Origin: an uncultured Mollicutes bacterium | GTDB taxonomy: Bacteria > Bacillota_I > Bacilli_A > UBA3375 | Direction of reading: 5' to 3' | Length of the DNA: 29,514 nucleotides | NCBI GenBank assembly: GCA_900551955.1 | Contig: UWSE01000006.1 | Coordinates: 1 to 29,514 of the forward strand | Position numbers and translations under genes: made by a program | The notes under the pieces: generated by a model | The model's database searches: none | What the model was told of the DNA's origin: nothing | What the model saw: the letters and a program-made list of their open reading frames with translations, nothing else | In this document: piece by piece, positions 1 to 8,212 of the stretch | Numbering within the stretch: position 1 is the first letter of the stretch | How the letters are laid out: every line of letters begins with the position of its first letter

Positions 1-64
1 TATGCAAACAATTGGAATGAGTCCAAATCAGTTCTTAAATGAGTTCCTTAGTGTAAACTTTTAA
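1..64 (+). CDS. 3' end of an unidentified gene
   Basis: A reading frame is open from the window edge and ends in TAA at 62-64. Its last 20 codons (from the ATG at 2) read MQTIGMSPNQ and then FLNEFLSVNF. I do not recognise the protein; too little is visible. It converges on the PTS gene and shares the two-sided hairpin at 90-115 with it, which fits a real gene end. It could be a chance open frame. Confidence 0.35.
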   Translation, partial: MQTIGMSPNQFLNEFLSVNF

Positions 65-89
65 ATTACAATCTACACCGAAAAATGAA

Positions 90-115
90 AAAAATGGGTA
101 TAAATACCCATTTTT
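90..115. terminator. bidirectional intrinsic terminator
   Basis: AAAAATGGGTA and TACCCATTTTT form an 11-bp stem with a 4-base loop. A-run on the left and T-run on the right give a U-tract in both directions. It lies between two convergent genes and would end both the + strand gene and the PTS gene. Confidence 0.8.
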
Positions 116-120
116 ATAAA

Positions 121-1989
121 TTATTCTAATCCTAGGTGCGTAGCTAATGCATCACGGTGAACTTTCGCTTCTGCTCCATAAATTGCTTGAATTCCATTAC
201 CTTGAACAACAAGCCCTTTTGCTTCTAAATTGTCTCGCCAATAATCATTGTCTTTAACTAAACTTGCATCTTTTACTGTTACACGTAAACGGGTAATACA
301 AGCATCTAAGTTGACAATATTATCACCACCACCTAAAGCTTCTAAAATTGCTTGATCTAGTGAAGATAATTCCCCTTCTTTAACTTCTTTTCCATTTTGT
401 TTTGCTTTAAAATCTTCTTTTGTTTTTAATGTCAAATCATCTCCTCGACCAGGAGTCATAACATTGAATTTTAAAATAAACCATCTAAACAAGATGAAAT
501 AGATAACAAAGTAGCATAATCCTACTACAGGTACCCAAATTGCTCCAACATCTTGTCCAGTAGCTTGAGGAACAATTCCGAATAAAGTATAGTCAATTAA
601 TCCCCCACTAAATGTTAGACCAATACGTACATTTAGTAAATCCATTAACATAAATGAGATCCCACATAAAGGTACGTGCACTAAATAGTATAATGCTGGT
701 GCTAAGAATAAGAATGTGAACTCAATTGGTTCAGTAATTCCTGTCAACATTGAAGTTACAGCTACTGATAATAACATCCCTCCTACAACTTTTTTATTTT
801 TAGGTAGTGATGTTGAATACATTGCTAACGCAGCTCCAGGTAGACCAAAAATCATGAATGGGAACTTACCACTCATAAAGTTTGTTGACGTAAATTCAGA
901 TAATGTTCCGGCACTAAGGTGTCCGAAGAAACGGTTTTGTGTACCATAGAATATTTCTGACACACCATTAATATAAATCTCTTCAGTTCCCCCCACGGCT
1001 GTTTGCCATAAAGGCGTATAGAATACGTGGTGTAAACCAAATGGAATTAATGAACGTTCAATTAATCCAAATAATAACGATCCAAACCATCCTGATCCAG
1101 AAATCCAAGAACCTAATGCTCCTAATCCTGTTCCTATTACCGGCCAAATAATGGCAGCAACTGTTCCTAATAAGATTCCACCAACTGCTGATAAAATTGG
1201 AATTAATCGTGGTCCTGAGAAGAATCCTAATACAGCTGGTAATTTAGCATCAATAAATTTATTATGTAATGATACTGTTACTAAACCAGATAGAATTGCA
1301 CCAAATACACCCATACTTAAAGTATTTTCAATATTTAAAGTGTTAGTTAATGCTCCTGGTTGTAATAATAACGAAATTTGCCCATTAACAAACGGTGTTT
1401 TTTGGAAAGTGTCAAATAATGATCCACCATCTACACTTTGCGTAGTTCCATCTGTTAATTGGAGCATAATTGACCCAACTTCACTTGCACTAGCGGCACT
1501 TGAAATGTGGTCAACGACACTTGGATCAATTGTTCCATTGACACCATAAGTTTGTAACACTAAGTTTTGCAGATAACTAGCTGTTTGTGAATTTAAACTG
1601 CTGTTAATAAAAGGTAGATTTAAAATGTTTGCATCATAATTAAACATTTTTAATACCTGACTAGCTACTACTAACATTACAAAGTAACCAATAATTGCTG
1701 ATAAGGCAGCAGCCCCTTTTTCTTTTTTCGCCAACCCAATGGCTAACCCAACGGCAAATAATAATGGTAAGTTTGCAAAAATAATATCTCCAGCCACTGC
1801 CATGACTTTTAAGATATTGTAACCAATATTACCTTCTTGTAAAAATACAAGATTTGGGTATGTTTCTAAGAACGTTGGATTAGTAAAACTTTGTCCAACT
1901 CCTAATAAAATCCCCGCAGCAGGTAAAAGAGCGATTGGTAACATAAACGCTTGTCCTGCTTGCGAGAAGAATGCTTTAATCTTTTTCAT
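121..1989 (-). CDS. ptsG: PTS glucose-type transporter, IICB
   Basis: Sugar uptake with phosphorylation at the membrane. A long IIC membrane domain (about residues 1-510) carries GITEPIEF (about 417-424) and the SGGLIDYTLFGI segment typical of PtsG-like proteins. A IIB domain follows (about 545-620) with the phospho-acceptor Cys564 in DACITRLRV. There is no IIA domain, so a separate Crr-type IIA must supply phosphate. The start at 1989 is chosen because GGGAGAG lies just upstream; an ATG five codons earlier has no such site. An unusual hydrophilic stretch of about 80 residues (about 125-205) separates two membrane segments and looks longer than in B. subtilis PtsG as I remember it. Glucose is the best guess; N-acetylglucosamine or another hexose is possible. 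A cre box overlaps its promoter. Confidence 0.88.
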   Translation of the reverse strand: MKKIKAFFSQAGQAFMLPIALLPAAGILLGVGQSFTNPTFLETYPNLVFLQEGNIGYNILKVMAVAGDIIFANLPLLFAVGLAIGLAKKEKGAAALSAIIGYFVMLVVASQVLKMFNYDANILNLPFINSSLNSQTASYLQNLVLQTYGVNGTIDPSVVDHISSAASASEVGSIMLQLTDGTTQSVDGGSLFDTFQKTPFVNGQISLLLQPGALTNTLNIENTLSMGVFGAILSGLVTVSLHNKFIDAKLPAVLGFFSGPRLIPILSAVGGILLGTVAAIIWPVIGTGLGALGSWISGSGWFGSLLFGLIERSLIPFGLHHVFYTPLWQTAVGGTEEIYINGVSEIFYGTQNRFFGHLSAGTLSEFTSTNFMSGKFPFMIFGLPGAALAMYSTSLPKNKKVVGGMLLSVAVTSMLTGITEPIEFTFLFLAPALYYLVHVPLCGISFMLMDLLNVRIGLTFSGGLIDYTLFGIVPQATGQDVGAIWVPVVGLCYFVIYFILFRWFILKFNVMTPGRGDDLTLKTKEDFKAKQNGKEVKEGELSSLDQAILEALGGGDNIVNLDACITRLRVTVKDASLVKDNDYWRDNLEAKGLVVQGNGIQAIYGAEAKVHRDALATHLGLE

Positions 1990-2008
1990 ACTCTCCCTTT
2001 CCATAATT

Positions 2009-2038
2009 ATTATAGCACAAAAATTATAAAATTGTAAA
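2009..2038 (-). promoter_or_regulatory. sigma-A promoter of the PTS gene
   Basis: On the - strand TTTACA (2033-2038), 18-base spacer, TATAAT (2009-2014), with TG one base before the -10 (extended -10). It is followed by the Shine-Dalgarno and start at 1989. Confidence 0.7.
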
Positions 2039-2046
2039 CGATTTCA
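2033..2046 (-). promoter_or_regulatory. cre (CcpA) operator
   Basis: TGAAATCGTTTACA on the - strand matches the Bacillota cre consensus TGWNANCGNTNWCA at every position. It covers the -35 hexamer of the PTS promoter, so CcpA binding would be expected to repress transcription or alter it when preferred sugar is plentiful. Binding is inferred; the match is seen directly. Confidence 0.7.
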
Positions 2047-2063
2047 TAAAATCTAATATTTTT

Positions 2064-2090
2064 AAAAAAAATAGAGCTAAAGCTCTATTT
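2064..2090 (-). terminator. intrinsic terminator of the APC permease gene
   Basis: AAATAGAGCT and AGCTCTATTT form a 10-bp stem with a 2-base nominal loop, immediately after the stop codon. A run of seven A on the + strand (2064-2070) gives the U-tract of the - strand transcript. Confidence 0.75.
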
Positions 2091-3431
2091 CTATTTTTTA
2101 ACAAATAATTCTTTACGGTTAATAATTAATCCAATTATAGCAATCACAATAATCACTACAATACTTAAAACACTATTTAATATATTTTCTGATGTAAAAA
2201 TATAACTAAAGAAGATTAAAGCCACAAAGATCATTGATACAATCGGTGCAATAATTCCTTTAAATAATCCTAGTTGTTTATTTTTAAACAATCTAAAGTT
2301 TATAATAAAAACTACTCCCAAAATGACACTATTAACAGCTACTACTGCATTTTCTAATAAAATTCCTTTTAAGAATGGTACTTCAAATTGTTGTAATAAA
2401 ATTAAGATTAACCCAACCATTGTCATAGTTAGTGTAAATAAACTTGCATTTAATGGTGTATCATGTTTAGTACGTTTTTTAAAGAAGTTAGAACAAAACA
2501 TTAAATTATCATCAGCTAACTTTTCAATATAGCGGTTCCCAGACATAAACATTCCATTCATTGTTCCAATCCCAGAAATTACCACAAAGATTAAAATTAA
2601 TTTAGCACCAGTTTCACCGAAGAATTGTGTGGCAATCACATCAAGGTAATCATCACCATAACCAATTACTGTGTGTCCATCCATTAATAAGTTAACACCA
2701 ATAAAGTATAAAACATATACCGCACATGTAATAACTAAACTAGCAACGTATACGATTGGTAAATCTTTTTTTGGATCTTTCATATCCACAGCCATACTAC
2801 CAATATTGATCCAACCATCAAACATAAAAGCAATGGCAATAAATGGTGCTAAGAAACTAGTTGTTGTCATTGCTTGTTGTCCTGCTTGACTTAAACTAAT
2901 TCCTTGCGGATTTCCATACATAAACCCTAAAATACAAATAACAATTAAAGGAATAATTTTTAAATATGTTGCACTAACTGAAATTAACGTAGATAATTTA
3001 GTACTCAAATAATTCCAAAAGGTAGCAAGTAATACTAAACAAGCTGCCATAGTAATATGTATAACACTACTAACTTTCCAATCCATCAGTGTTAAGAAAT
3101 ATTTAATTACAACATTTGCTAACACTGATACAAGAATTGGTACATACATACATCCTTCAATCCATCCAACAATAAATGAAGCTTTTTTCCCAAAGTACTC
3201 TTCATAGTATCCAACAATTCCCCCTTCAGGATTAACATGCTCTGCAATCGCTGCTGCTGCTATTCCCGCAAAGATAAATCCGATACATACAATTGTCCAA
3301 ATAAACATCGCTAAACCGAAGTTACCATTAACAGCGCTCATGATATCGTCAGCTTTAAAATAAATCCCCACTCCAATCATGATTCCTACAGCTGTCATTA
3401 ACGCTTGCATTCTTGATATTTTCTTGTTCAT
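2091..3431 (-). CDS. APC-superfamily amino-acid permease
   Basis: A polytopic membrane protein of about 446 residues. The N-terminus MQALMTAVGIMIGVGIYFKADD carries the GxGIY-type first helix of APC transporters (IGVGIYF, about residues 18-24), with around a dozen hydrophobic segments to the C-terminus. It probably exchanges or imports an amino acid by secondary transport; the substrate cannot be told. Two ATGs are adjacent; the second (3431) sits at a better distance from AGAAGGAAG. It stands alone between two terminators, so it is its own transcription unit, with a 12-bp-arm inverted repeat upstream that may be an operator. Confidence 0.85.
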   Translation of the reverse strand: MNKKISRMQALMTAVGIMIGVGIYFKADDIMSAVNGNFGLAMFIWTIVCIGFIFAGIAAAAIAEHVNPEGGIVGYYEEYFGKKASFIVGWIEGCMYVPILVSVLANVVIKYFLTLMDWKVSSVIHITMAACLVLLATFWNYLSTKLSTLISVSATYLKIIPLIVICILGFMYGNPQGISLSQAGQQAMTTTSFLAPFIAIAFMFDGWINIGSMAVDMKDPKKDLPIVYVASLVITCAVYVLYFIGVNLLMDGHTVIGYGDDYLDVIATQFFGETGAKLILIFVVISGIGTMNGMFMSGNRYIEKLADDNLMFCSNFFKKRTKHDTPLNASLFTLTMTMVGLILILLQQFEVPFLKGILLENAVVAVNSVILGVVFIINFRLFKNKQLGLFKGIIAPIVSMIFVALIFFSYIFTSENILNSVLSIVVIIVIAIIGLIINRKELFVKK

Positions 3432-3475
3432 CATCTTCCTTCTATAAAAGTTTTTCTAAAATACATACTATTTTA

Positions 3476-3510
3476 ACACAAAATATTGGTAAATAGCTAA
3501 TATTTTGTGT
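3476..3510. repeat. inverted repeat, candidate operator upstream of the permease
   Basis: Perfect 12-bp arms ACACAAAATATT (3476-3487) and AATATTTTGTGT (3499-3510) with an 11-base centre. It lies between the upstream gene's terminator and the permease start, next to a -10-like TAAAAT (3470-3475, - strand). It lacks a U-tract of its own, so a protein-binding site is more likely than a terminator. Confidence 0.55.
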
Positions 3511-3512
3511 CT

Positions 3513-3540
3513 AAAAAAAATGCAACTTTTAGTTGCATTT
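3513..3540 (-). terminator. intrinsic terminator after plsC
   Basis: AAATGCAACT (3518-3527) and AGTTGCATTT (3531-3540) form a 10-bp stem with a TTT loop. Eight A on the + strand (3513-3520) give a U-tract on the - transcript. The stem begins in the plsC stop codon. Confidence 0.8.
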
Positions 3541-4280
3541 TATAAATCACTTTCAATCACACTTCTAGCTAGGTTCGCAATTTGTTGCGTATTTAAATCT
3601 TGATATTCTTCAGGGGTGATTGGTTTATGAAAACGAATATGAATATCGCCTGCTTCTAACATATCAAAATAGTTGGTAGTATGATGAATATTTTCAGAAT
3701 CCTTGATAGTTATTGGCACAATTAATAAGTTATTATTTTTGGCAATCTTAAATGCTCCTGCCATAAACTCATTAGTTTTCCCATTAAAGCGTTCTAGATC
3801 ATCAACACTTTCTATTTTAATTCTTCCTTCGGGAAAGACCATATAACTATAATTACTATTTTTAACTACATCACTGGCTTTTTTAATTTGCAGTGCGGTT
3901 TTTCTTATATCATTACGATAAATATAGACACTTTGTGATGCACCAATAATTGTTTTAATTGGTTTGATTTTTAGTAATCGTTCAAAGCTTCCTGCAATAA
4001 AAAATCCACATGGGTGATTCAAATATTGAAATAGAAATAATGGATCAAACATACTTTGATGGTTACTAACAAATAAGACTTGTTTATCTTTTATGGATTC
4101 ATCATCGTAAGTTACATGTACATTAATATTATATTCTTTTAATAGCGATATCACAAACTCATCTGCAGCATTGTAGATAAAATCTATATCATTTGTTTCT
4201 TTAAAATACTTATAATCTTTTCGATGTGTGCGAAGATAGTGCCAAAACAAGCCCCACAGTTTCCAGTTTTTTTTTGCCAT
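3540..4280 (-). CDS. plsC: PlsC-like 1-acyl-glycerol-3-phosphate acyltransferase
   Basis: A 246-residue acyltransferase of membrane lipid synthesis, expected to acylate lysophosphatidic acid to phosphatidic acid. The catalytic HX4D box is NHQSMFD (His74, Asp79). The substrate-binding box reads FPEGRIK (149-153 onward) and lacks the usual Thr of FPEGTR. VPITI near residue 187 matches the last conserved block. The start lies one base past the uspA stop and has no clear Shine-Dalgarno, so translation is probably coupled to uspA. The missing Thr could mean a divergent family member or another acyl acceptor. Confidence 0.82.
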   Translation of the reverse strand: MAKKNWKLWGLFWHYLRTHRKDYKYFKETNDIDFIYNAADEFVISLLKEYNINVHVTYDDESIKDKQVLFVSNHQSMFDPLFLFQYLNHPCGFFIAGSFERLLKIKPIKTIIGASQSVYIYRNDIRKTALQIKKASDVVKNSNYSYMVFPEGRIKIESVDDLERFNGKTNEFMAGAFKIAKNNNLLIVPITIKDSENIHHTTNYFDMLEAGDIHIRFHKPITPEEYQDLNTQQIANLARSVIESDL

Positions 4281-4281
4281 A

Positions 4282-4716
4282 TTAGTGTTTTACAATAAAT
4301 ACATCACTTTGTGCTTTGTCAGCAATTTTAGAAGATACACTTCCTAAGAAAAACTCAGCAAATTCTGTTTTGTTATTACTTCCACAGATTAATAAATCAT
4401 AATGATACTCATAATAAACATCATCTAATAAAGTATTAGCGATGTTAACACCCTTAACCAATTCTCCACTAGCATCTACTCCGTTAGTAGTTAAGTAATT
4501 AACTACTTCATCCATGCGTTGTTTATTAACATCACAATCTCCCGGTGTAATAACATTACCAGCACCCATATCAAATGTAGAATCCACTACTACCATTTGA
4601 CTAACATATACAACTTTAACATTAGCTTGGTTAGCTTTAGCTAACACTATTGCTTGCTCTATAACATTTTGGCAATCACGTTCTAAATCTATTGCAACAC
4701 AAATATTTTTATACAT
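4282..4716 (-). CDS. universal stress protein (UspA family)
   Basis: A 144-residue single-domain Usp protein of the cytoplasm. It begins MYKNICVAIDLERD, the usual first strand with its Asp, and ends LICGSNNKTEFAEFFLGS VSSKIADKAQSDVFIVKH, the G-x-x-x-G(S/T) ATP-binding type motif and last strand. The start at 4716 follows GAGGAG; an ATG four codons earlier has none. A TATAAT lies on the - strand at 4733-4738 with a weak TTAAAG 19 bases upstream (4758-4763), so uspA-plsC may have their own promoter as well as readthrough from the operon upstream. The specific role is unknown. Confidence 0.85.
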   Translation of the reverse strand: MYKNICVAIDLERDCQNVIEQAIVLAKANQANVKVVYVSQMVVVDSTFDMGAGNVITPGDCDVNKQRMDEVVNYLTTNGVDASGELVKGVNIANTLLDDVYYEYHYDLLICGSNNKTEFAEFFLGSVSSKIADKAQSDVFIVKH

Positions 4717-4759
4717 ACTACTCCTCATCTATATTATACTACTATTTATAAACTTTGCT

Positions 4760-6007
4760 TTAATTATCTAATTTTGTACTAAAAATATTAATTAATAATT
4801 GTTCAATACTATTATCATCAATAGTTTGCACTATTATCTCAAAGTGTTCAAAAGTAATTTTGTCTCCTACTTCTGGTAATTTTTCTAAATGTTCAATTAC
4901 ATACTTAGCAATTGTTTGATCATGTTCACTTTTAATATCAACAATATCAACTAAATTAGAAATTAATACATCACTTTCCACTAAATATTGATTTGTACGT
5001 AAACGACGTACTTTTTTAACTACTTCATCGTGTTCATCCCAAATCTCACCAACTAGTTCTTCGATAATATCTTCGATACTAATAATACCTTGGACTGTTC
5101 CATATTCATCAACAACTATAGCTAATTGTTGTTTTTCTTTTTGCATTTGTGGTAGTAATGTTGCAATCTTCATACTATCAGGAACATAATATGGATCACT
5201 TATTACTAAGTTCTTATCAAAGTTTTTATCTTGCGCAAAGTTTGATAAAAACTCGCGTTCATTTAAAACCCCAATTATTTGATTACTATCTTCATGATAA
5301 ACAGGAACTCGCGAATAACGCTCAGCGATCAACACTTTATAGATGCTAATATTAGTGTCTAAATCACTAACCATAATTACTTTGTTCTTTGGTTTCATAA
5401 TGTTTTCTACTGTTTTGTCATTAAACATTATTGCTTTAGTAATTAAGTTTTTTTGATTACGACCTAAGTTCCCATGTTCATGTTCTTCATTAACAATTGT
5501 AATAATTTCTTCATCAAAGTCATCATTGACTTCACGTTTAGGGAATAAATGTTTTTTAATCATATCAGTAATTTTTGTAATAACTATTGATAGTGGGTAC
5601 ATACATCCAACAACTATTTTTAATGGTGTTGCTAATGCTAGTACTGTTGCTTGGGCATGATAACGGCCATAAATTTTTGGAATAATTTCTCCACAAATAA
5701 TTACTAAAATACTGACAACAATTGTTGATAATGTTGCTGCTAAACTTTCATTTTTTACAACTTCAATAAAGAATAATAAACTCATTGTCGGTAAGATAAT
5801 ATTTACAACGTTATTAAAAATTACAATCGAAGTGATTGATAAATCATATTTATCAATCAACTTCATAATCTTAATTGCTTTTTTATTACCATCTTCTGCT
5901 AGGATTTTAATTTTTAATCTATTTACTGCAGTAAGGGATGTTTCTAACACAGAAGCAAATCCAGATAAAAGTAATAATAATGCACTAGTCAAGGCCATGA
6001 TTAACAT
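4760..6007 (-). CDS. CorC/HlyC-like DUF21-CBS membrane protein, copy 2
   Basis: A 415-residue protein with a DUF21 (CNNM) membrane domain of about four helices (residues 1-190), a CBS pair (about 195-320, ending in the VDEYGTVQGIISIEDIIEELVG block) and a CorC_HlyC C-terminal domain (about 335-412). CNNM/CorC proteins are linked to magnesium or cobalt efflux and resistance. The start codon shares its A with the stop of the copy before it (TAATG), behind GGAGGTGAT. It is a paralogue of its neighbour with the same domain order; the two may form a heterodimer, since the family dimerises. Confidence 0.87.
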   Translation of the reverse strand: MLIMALTSALLLLLSGFASVLETSLTAVNRLKIKILAEDGNKKAIKIMKLIDKYDLSITSIVIFNNVVNIILPTMSLLFFIEVVKNESLAATLSTIVVSILVIICGEIIPKIYGRYHAQATVLALATPLKIVVGCMYPLSIVITKITDMIKKHLFPKREVNDDFDEEIITIVNEEHEHGNLGRNQKNLITKAIMFNDKTVENIMKPKNKVIMVSDLDTNISIYKVLIAERYSRVPVYHEDSNQIIGVLNEREFLSNFAQDKNFDKNLVISDPYYVPDSMKIATLLPQMQKEKQQLAIVVDEYGTVQGIISIEDIIEELVGEIWDEHDEVVKKVRRLRTNQYLVESDVLISNLVDIVDIKSEHDQTIAKYVIEHLEKLPEVGDKITFEHFEIIVQTIDDNSIEQLLINIFSTKLDN

Positions 6008-7281
6008 TATTCATCACCTCCTAGAATCGTTACTAAGATTTGATCTATACGATTATTATCCATACTTTTCACTTCAAATCGATACGTTTCATCACAACAA
6101 CGATCACCTTCTTTAGGAATTGCTTGAAGTAATTCGATTACATAACCAGCAATTGTATTTTCTTGTTCTGATTCAATTTCTGGCAACTCTTTATTTTCAA
6201 AATATTCATTAAAATCACTTAATGTTACACTACCTAACACTAAGTATTGATGATTGTTTAATGGTTTAATTTCCGATTGGATATCTTCATCTTCATCCCA
6301 AATATCACCAACAAGTTCTTCAATGATATCTTCAACTGTAATTAAACCTTGGATTGTACCATGTTCATCAACTACCATGGCTAAATGACTACGGTCTTTT
6401 TGTAATTGCGGTAACAATAATGAGATACGCATTGTATCAGGAATAAAGTTTACTTCACGTAAAATATCACGAATATCTAAATCGCGATAATCAATATAAG
6501 CTGTCAAGAAATCGCGTTCATATAAGATACCAATAATATTATCGGTATCGTGTTCATAAACAGGAATACGTGAATAACGTTCTTTACTCATTAGCATAAA
6601 TATTTTATCATTAGGTGTATCAACATTAATCATGAATATATCAGCTTTAGGGCGAAGCACTTCTTCAACGCGAATTTCTTCAAATTCAATGGCGTTACGA
6701 ATAAGTTCCTCTTCATCCTCATTCAAACTTCCTTCTTCCACACCCTCTTCAATTCTTGTTAACAATTCTTCTTCGACTTCGATCTCTTCATCACTAGTTT
6801 CTGGGAAAAAATGATCTTGAATAAAGTCAGTTAAGACTAAAAAGATTTTTGTAATCGGATAAAGAATCCTGATCATAATGTCTAAAATATCAACAACTTT
6901 AAACACTAAGTTTTCTTGTTGATCTTTACCATAGATTTTAGGAATAATTTCACCAAAGAAAATAACAATGATTGTCATCAACACAGTTGAGACAAAAATT
7001 GCAATTAATTTATTACTAATTAATTGAGTAAAAAATAATGTCGAAATGGTAGGTAATAAAATATTAACAATATTATTACCTACCACAATACTGACGATCG
7101 TTAAATTGTAATTGTTTAATAATTTTTGAGTCTTTTTCGCCTTTTTATTTCCCTCATCACTACTCATTTTTAAACGAATAGAGCTAAGCGAGATTAATGC
7201 CATCTCACTTGATGACAAAAATGCTGATAAACATAATAAAATAATTAAAACGGTTCCCATCACAATGAGGCTCGAGTCCAT
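6007..7281 (-). CDS. CorC/HlyC-like DUF21-CBS membrane protein, copy 1
   Basis: A 424-residue protein with a DUF21 membrane domain (about 1-195), an acidic linker rich in Glu (about 173-205), a CBS pair (about 205-325, with VDEHGTIQGLITVEDIIEELVGDIWDE) and a CorC_HlyC domain at the C-terminus. A role in divalent cation export or homeostasis is inferred from the family. TTAGGAGC precedes the start, 8 bases after the trmL stop. The second copy starts in its stop codon, so both are translated from one message and in tandem. Confidence 0.87.
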   Translation of the reverse strand: MDSSLIVMGTVLIILLCLSAFLSSSEMALISLSSIRLKMSSDEGNKKAKKTQKLLNNYNLTIVSIVVGNNIVNILLPTISTLFFTQLISNKLIAIFVSTVLMTIIVIFFGEIIPKIYGKDQQENLVFKVVDILDIMIRILYPITKIFLVLTDFIQDHFFPETSDEEIEVEEELLTRIEEGVEEGSLNEDEEELIRNAIEFEEIRVEEVLRPKADIFMINVDTPNDKIFMLMSKERYSRIPVYEHDTDNIIGILYERDFLTAYIDYRDLDIRDILREVNFIPDTMRISLLLPQLQKDRSHLAMVVDEHGTIQGLITVEDIIEELVGDIWDEDEDIQSEIKPLNNHQYLVLGSVTLSDFNEYFENKELPEIESEQENTIAGYVIELLQAIPKEGDRCCDETYRFEVKSMDNNRIDQILVTILGGDE

Positions 7282-7289
7282 TTATGCTC

Positions 7290-7823
7290 CTAATCTTCTT
7301 TAAGATAATCGATTTTATGTGGTTCTTTAAATTCTAAATCTTCAAAATTGACTTGGCGTAACATTTCATATAATACTGTCATTACACAATTTCCAAGATT
7401 TAGTGATCTAACATTAGCACTAGTTGGTAATCGATAAGTTTGATCTTTGTATTGGTCTAAAATTTCTTTATCAATCCCACAACTTTCAGCTCCAAAAATT
7501 AAATACATTTGTTGATTATTTGCAATTAGTTGGTCTGCATTAATGTTAGGATAAATATCTAATCCATAACGAGTAATAAAACAATAACTATCAGTAGTTG
7601 GGTGTTTTGTTACAAACTCTTCCCAATTTTCATATACTCGCATTTCCACTAAGTGTGCATAGTTACTACTACCACGATTAAAAACTTTTTCTGATTTATC
7701 TAAATCAAACCCCAATGGTTTGATTAAGTGTAAGGTAGTATCGGTTCCTACACATGTACGCATAATATTGGCAGTATTTAGTGGAATTTCTGGATGATAT
7801 AAAACGATGTTGATTCTACTCAT
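7290..7823 (-). CDS. trmL: tRNA (cytidine34-2'-O)-methyltransferase
   Basis: A 177-residue SPOUT methyltransferase (TrmL/CspR type) that 2'-O-methylates the wobble base of certain leucine tRNAs. The N-terminus carries LYHPEIPLNTANIMRTC, and the knotted SAM site is visible as LIFGAESCGI (about 113-122) and LPTSANVRSLNLGNCVMTVLYE (about 136-157). The family usually has Ser-Asn where this reads Gly-Asn. Its start overlaps the end of rpoE by 8 bases. Length is typical. Confidence 0.88.
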   Translation of the reverse strand: MSRINIVLYHPEIPLNTANIMRTCVGTDTTLHLIKPLGFDLDKSEKVFNRGSSNYAHLVEMRVYENWEEFVTKHPTTDSYCFITRYGLDIYPNINADQLIANNQQMYLIFGAESCGIDKEILDQYKDQTYRLPTSANVRSLNLGNCVMTVLYEMLRQVNFEDLEFKEPHKIDYLKED

Positions 7824-8205
7824 TATATTCTTCTATTGAGTCAATACTAATAGCATCATCTGCTTCTAATTGATCAGAATCATCTAAGTTAACGGCCATT
7901 TCAATGGCACCATTAACATCTTCATGTTGTTTTTCATCAGTTACTAATTCATAATCACCAATACTACGATATTGTTCATGAATTATTTCATCCATTGTAT
8001 AAGCATCTTTTAAACACCATTTATTTTTAACCTTTAAAAAACGCCCATCTAAAGATAAATCTGTAATTACAGTTGATTCTAATTCTTCTGGTTTTAGTGC
8101 TTTAAGTTCAGGAACTTTAACTTTTTTCATAATTTCTTTCGTTGTAGCACTATTAGTTTTACTATTATTAATTAAATCTAATGTAATATCTACAATATTT
8201 TCCAT
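7816..8205 (-). CDS. rpoE: RNA polymerase delta subunit
   Basis: A 129-residue delta factor. The N-terminal HARE-HTH type domain (about 1-80) includes TDLSLDGRFLKVKNKWCLKD, a segment shared with RpoE of Bacillota. The C-terminal third is acidic and low in complexity, as in the family, though shorter than in B. subtilis. Delta binds RNA polymerase and speeds recycling and promoter selectivity. Start at 8205 is set by TAGGAGAAGA; an earlier in-frame ATG would lie inside the end of argS. The argS-rpoE neighbourhood matches B. subtilis and supports the call. Confidence 0.82.
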   Translation of the reverse strand: MENIVDITLDLINNSKTNSATTKEIMKKVKVPELKALKPEELESTVITDLSLDGRFLKVKNKWCLKDAYTMDEIIHEQYRSIGDYELVTDEKQHEDVNGAIEMAVNLDDSDQLEADDAISIDSIEEYNE

Positions 8206-8212
8206 TCTTCTC

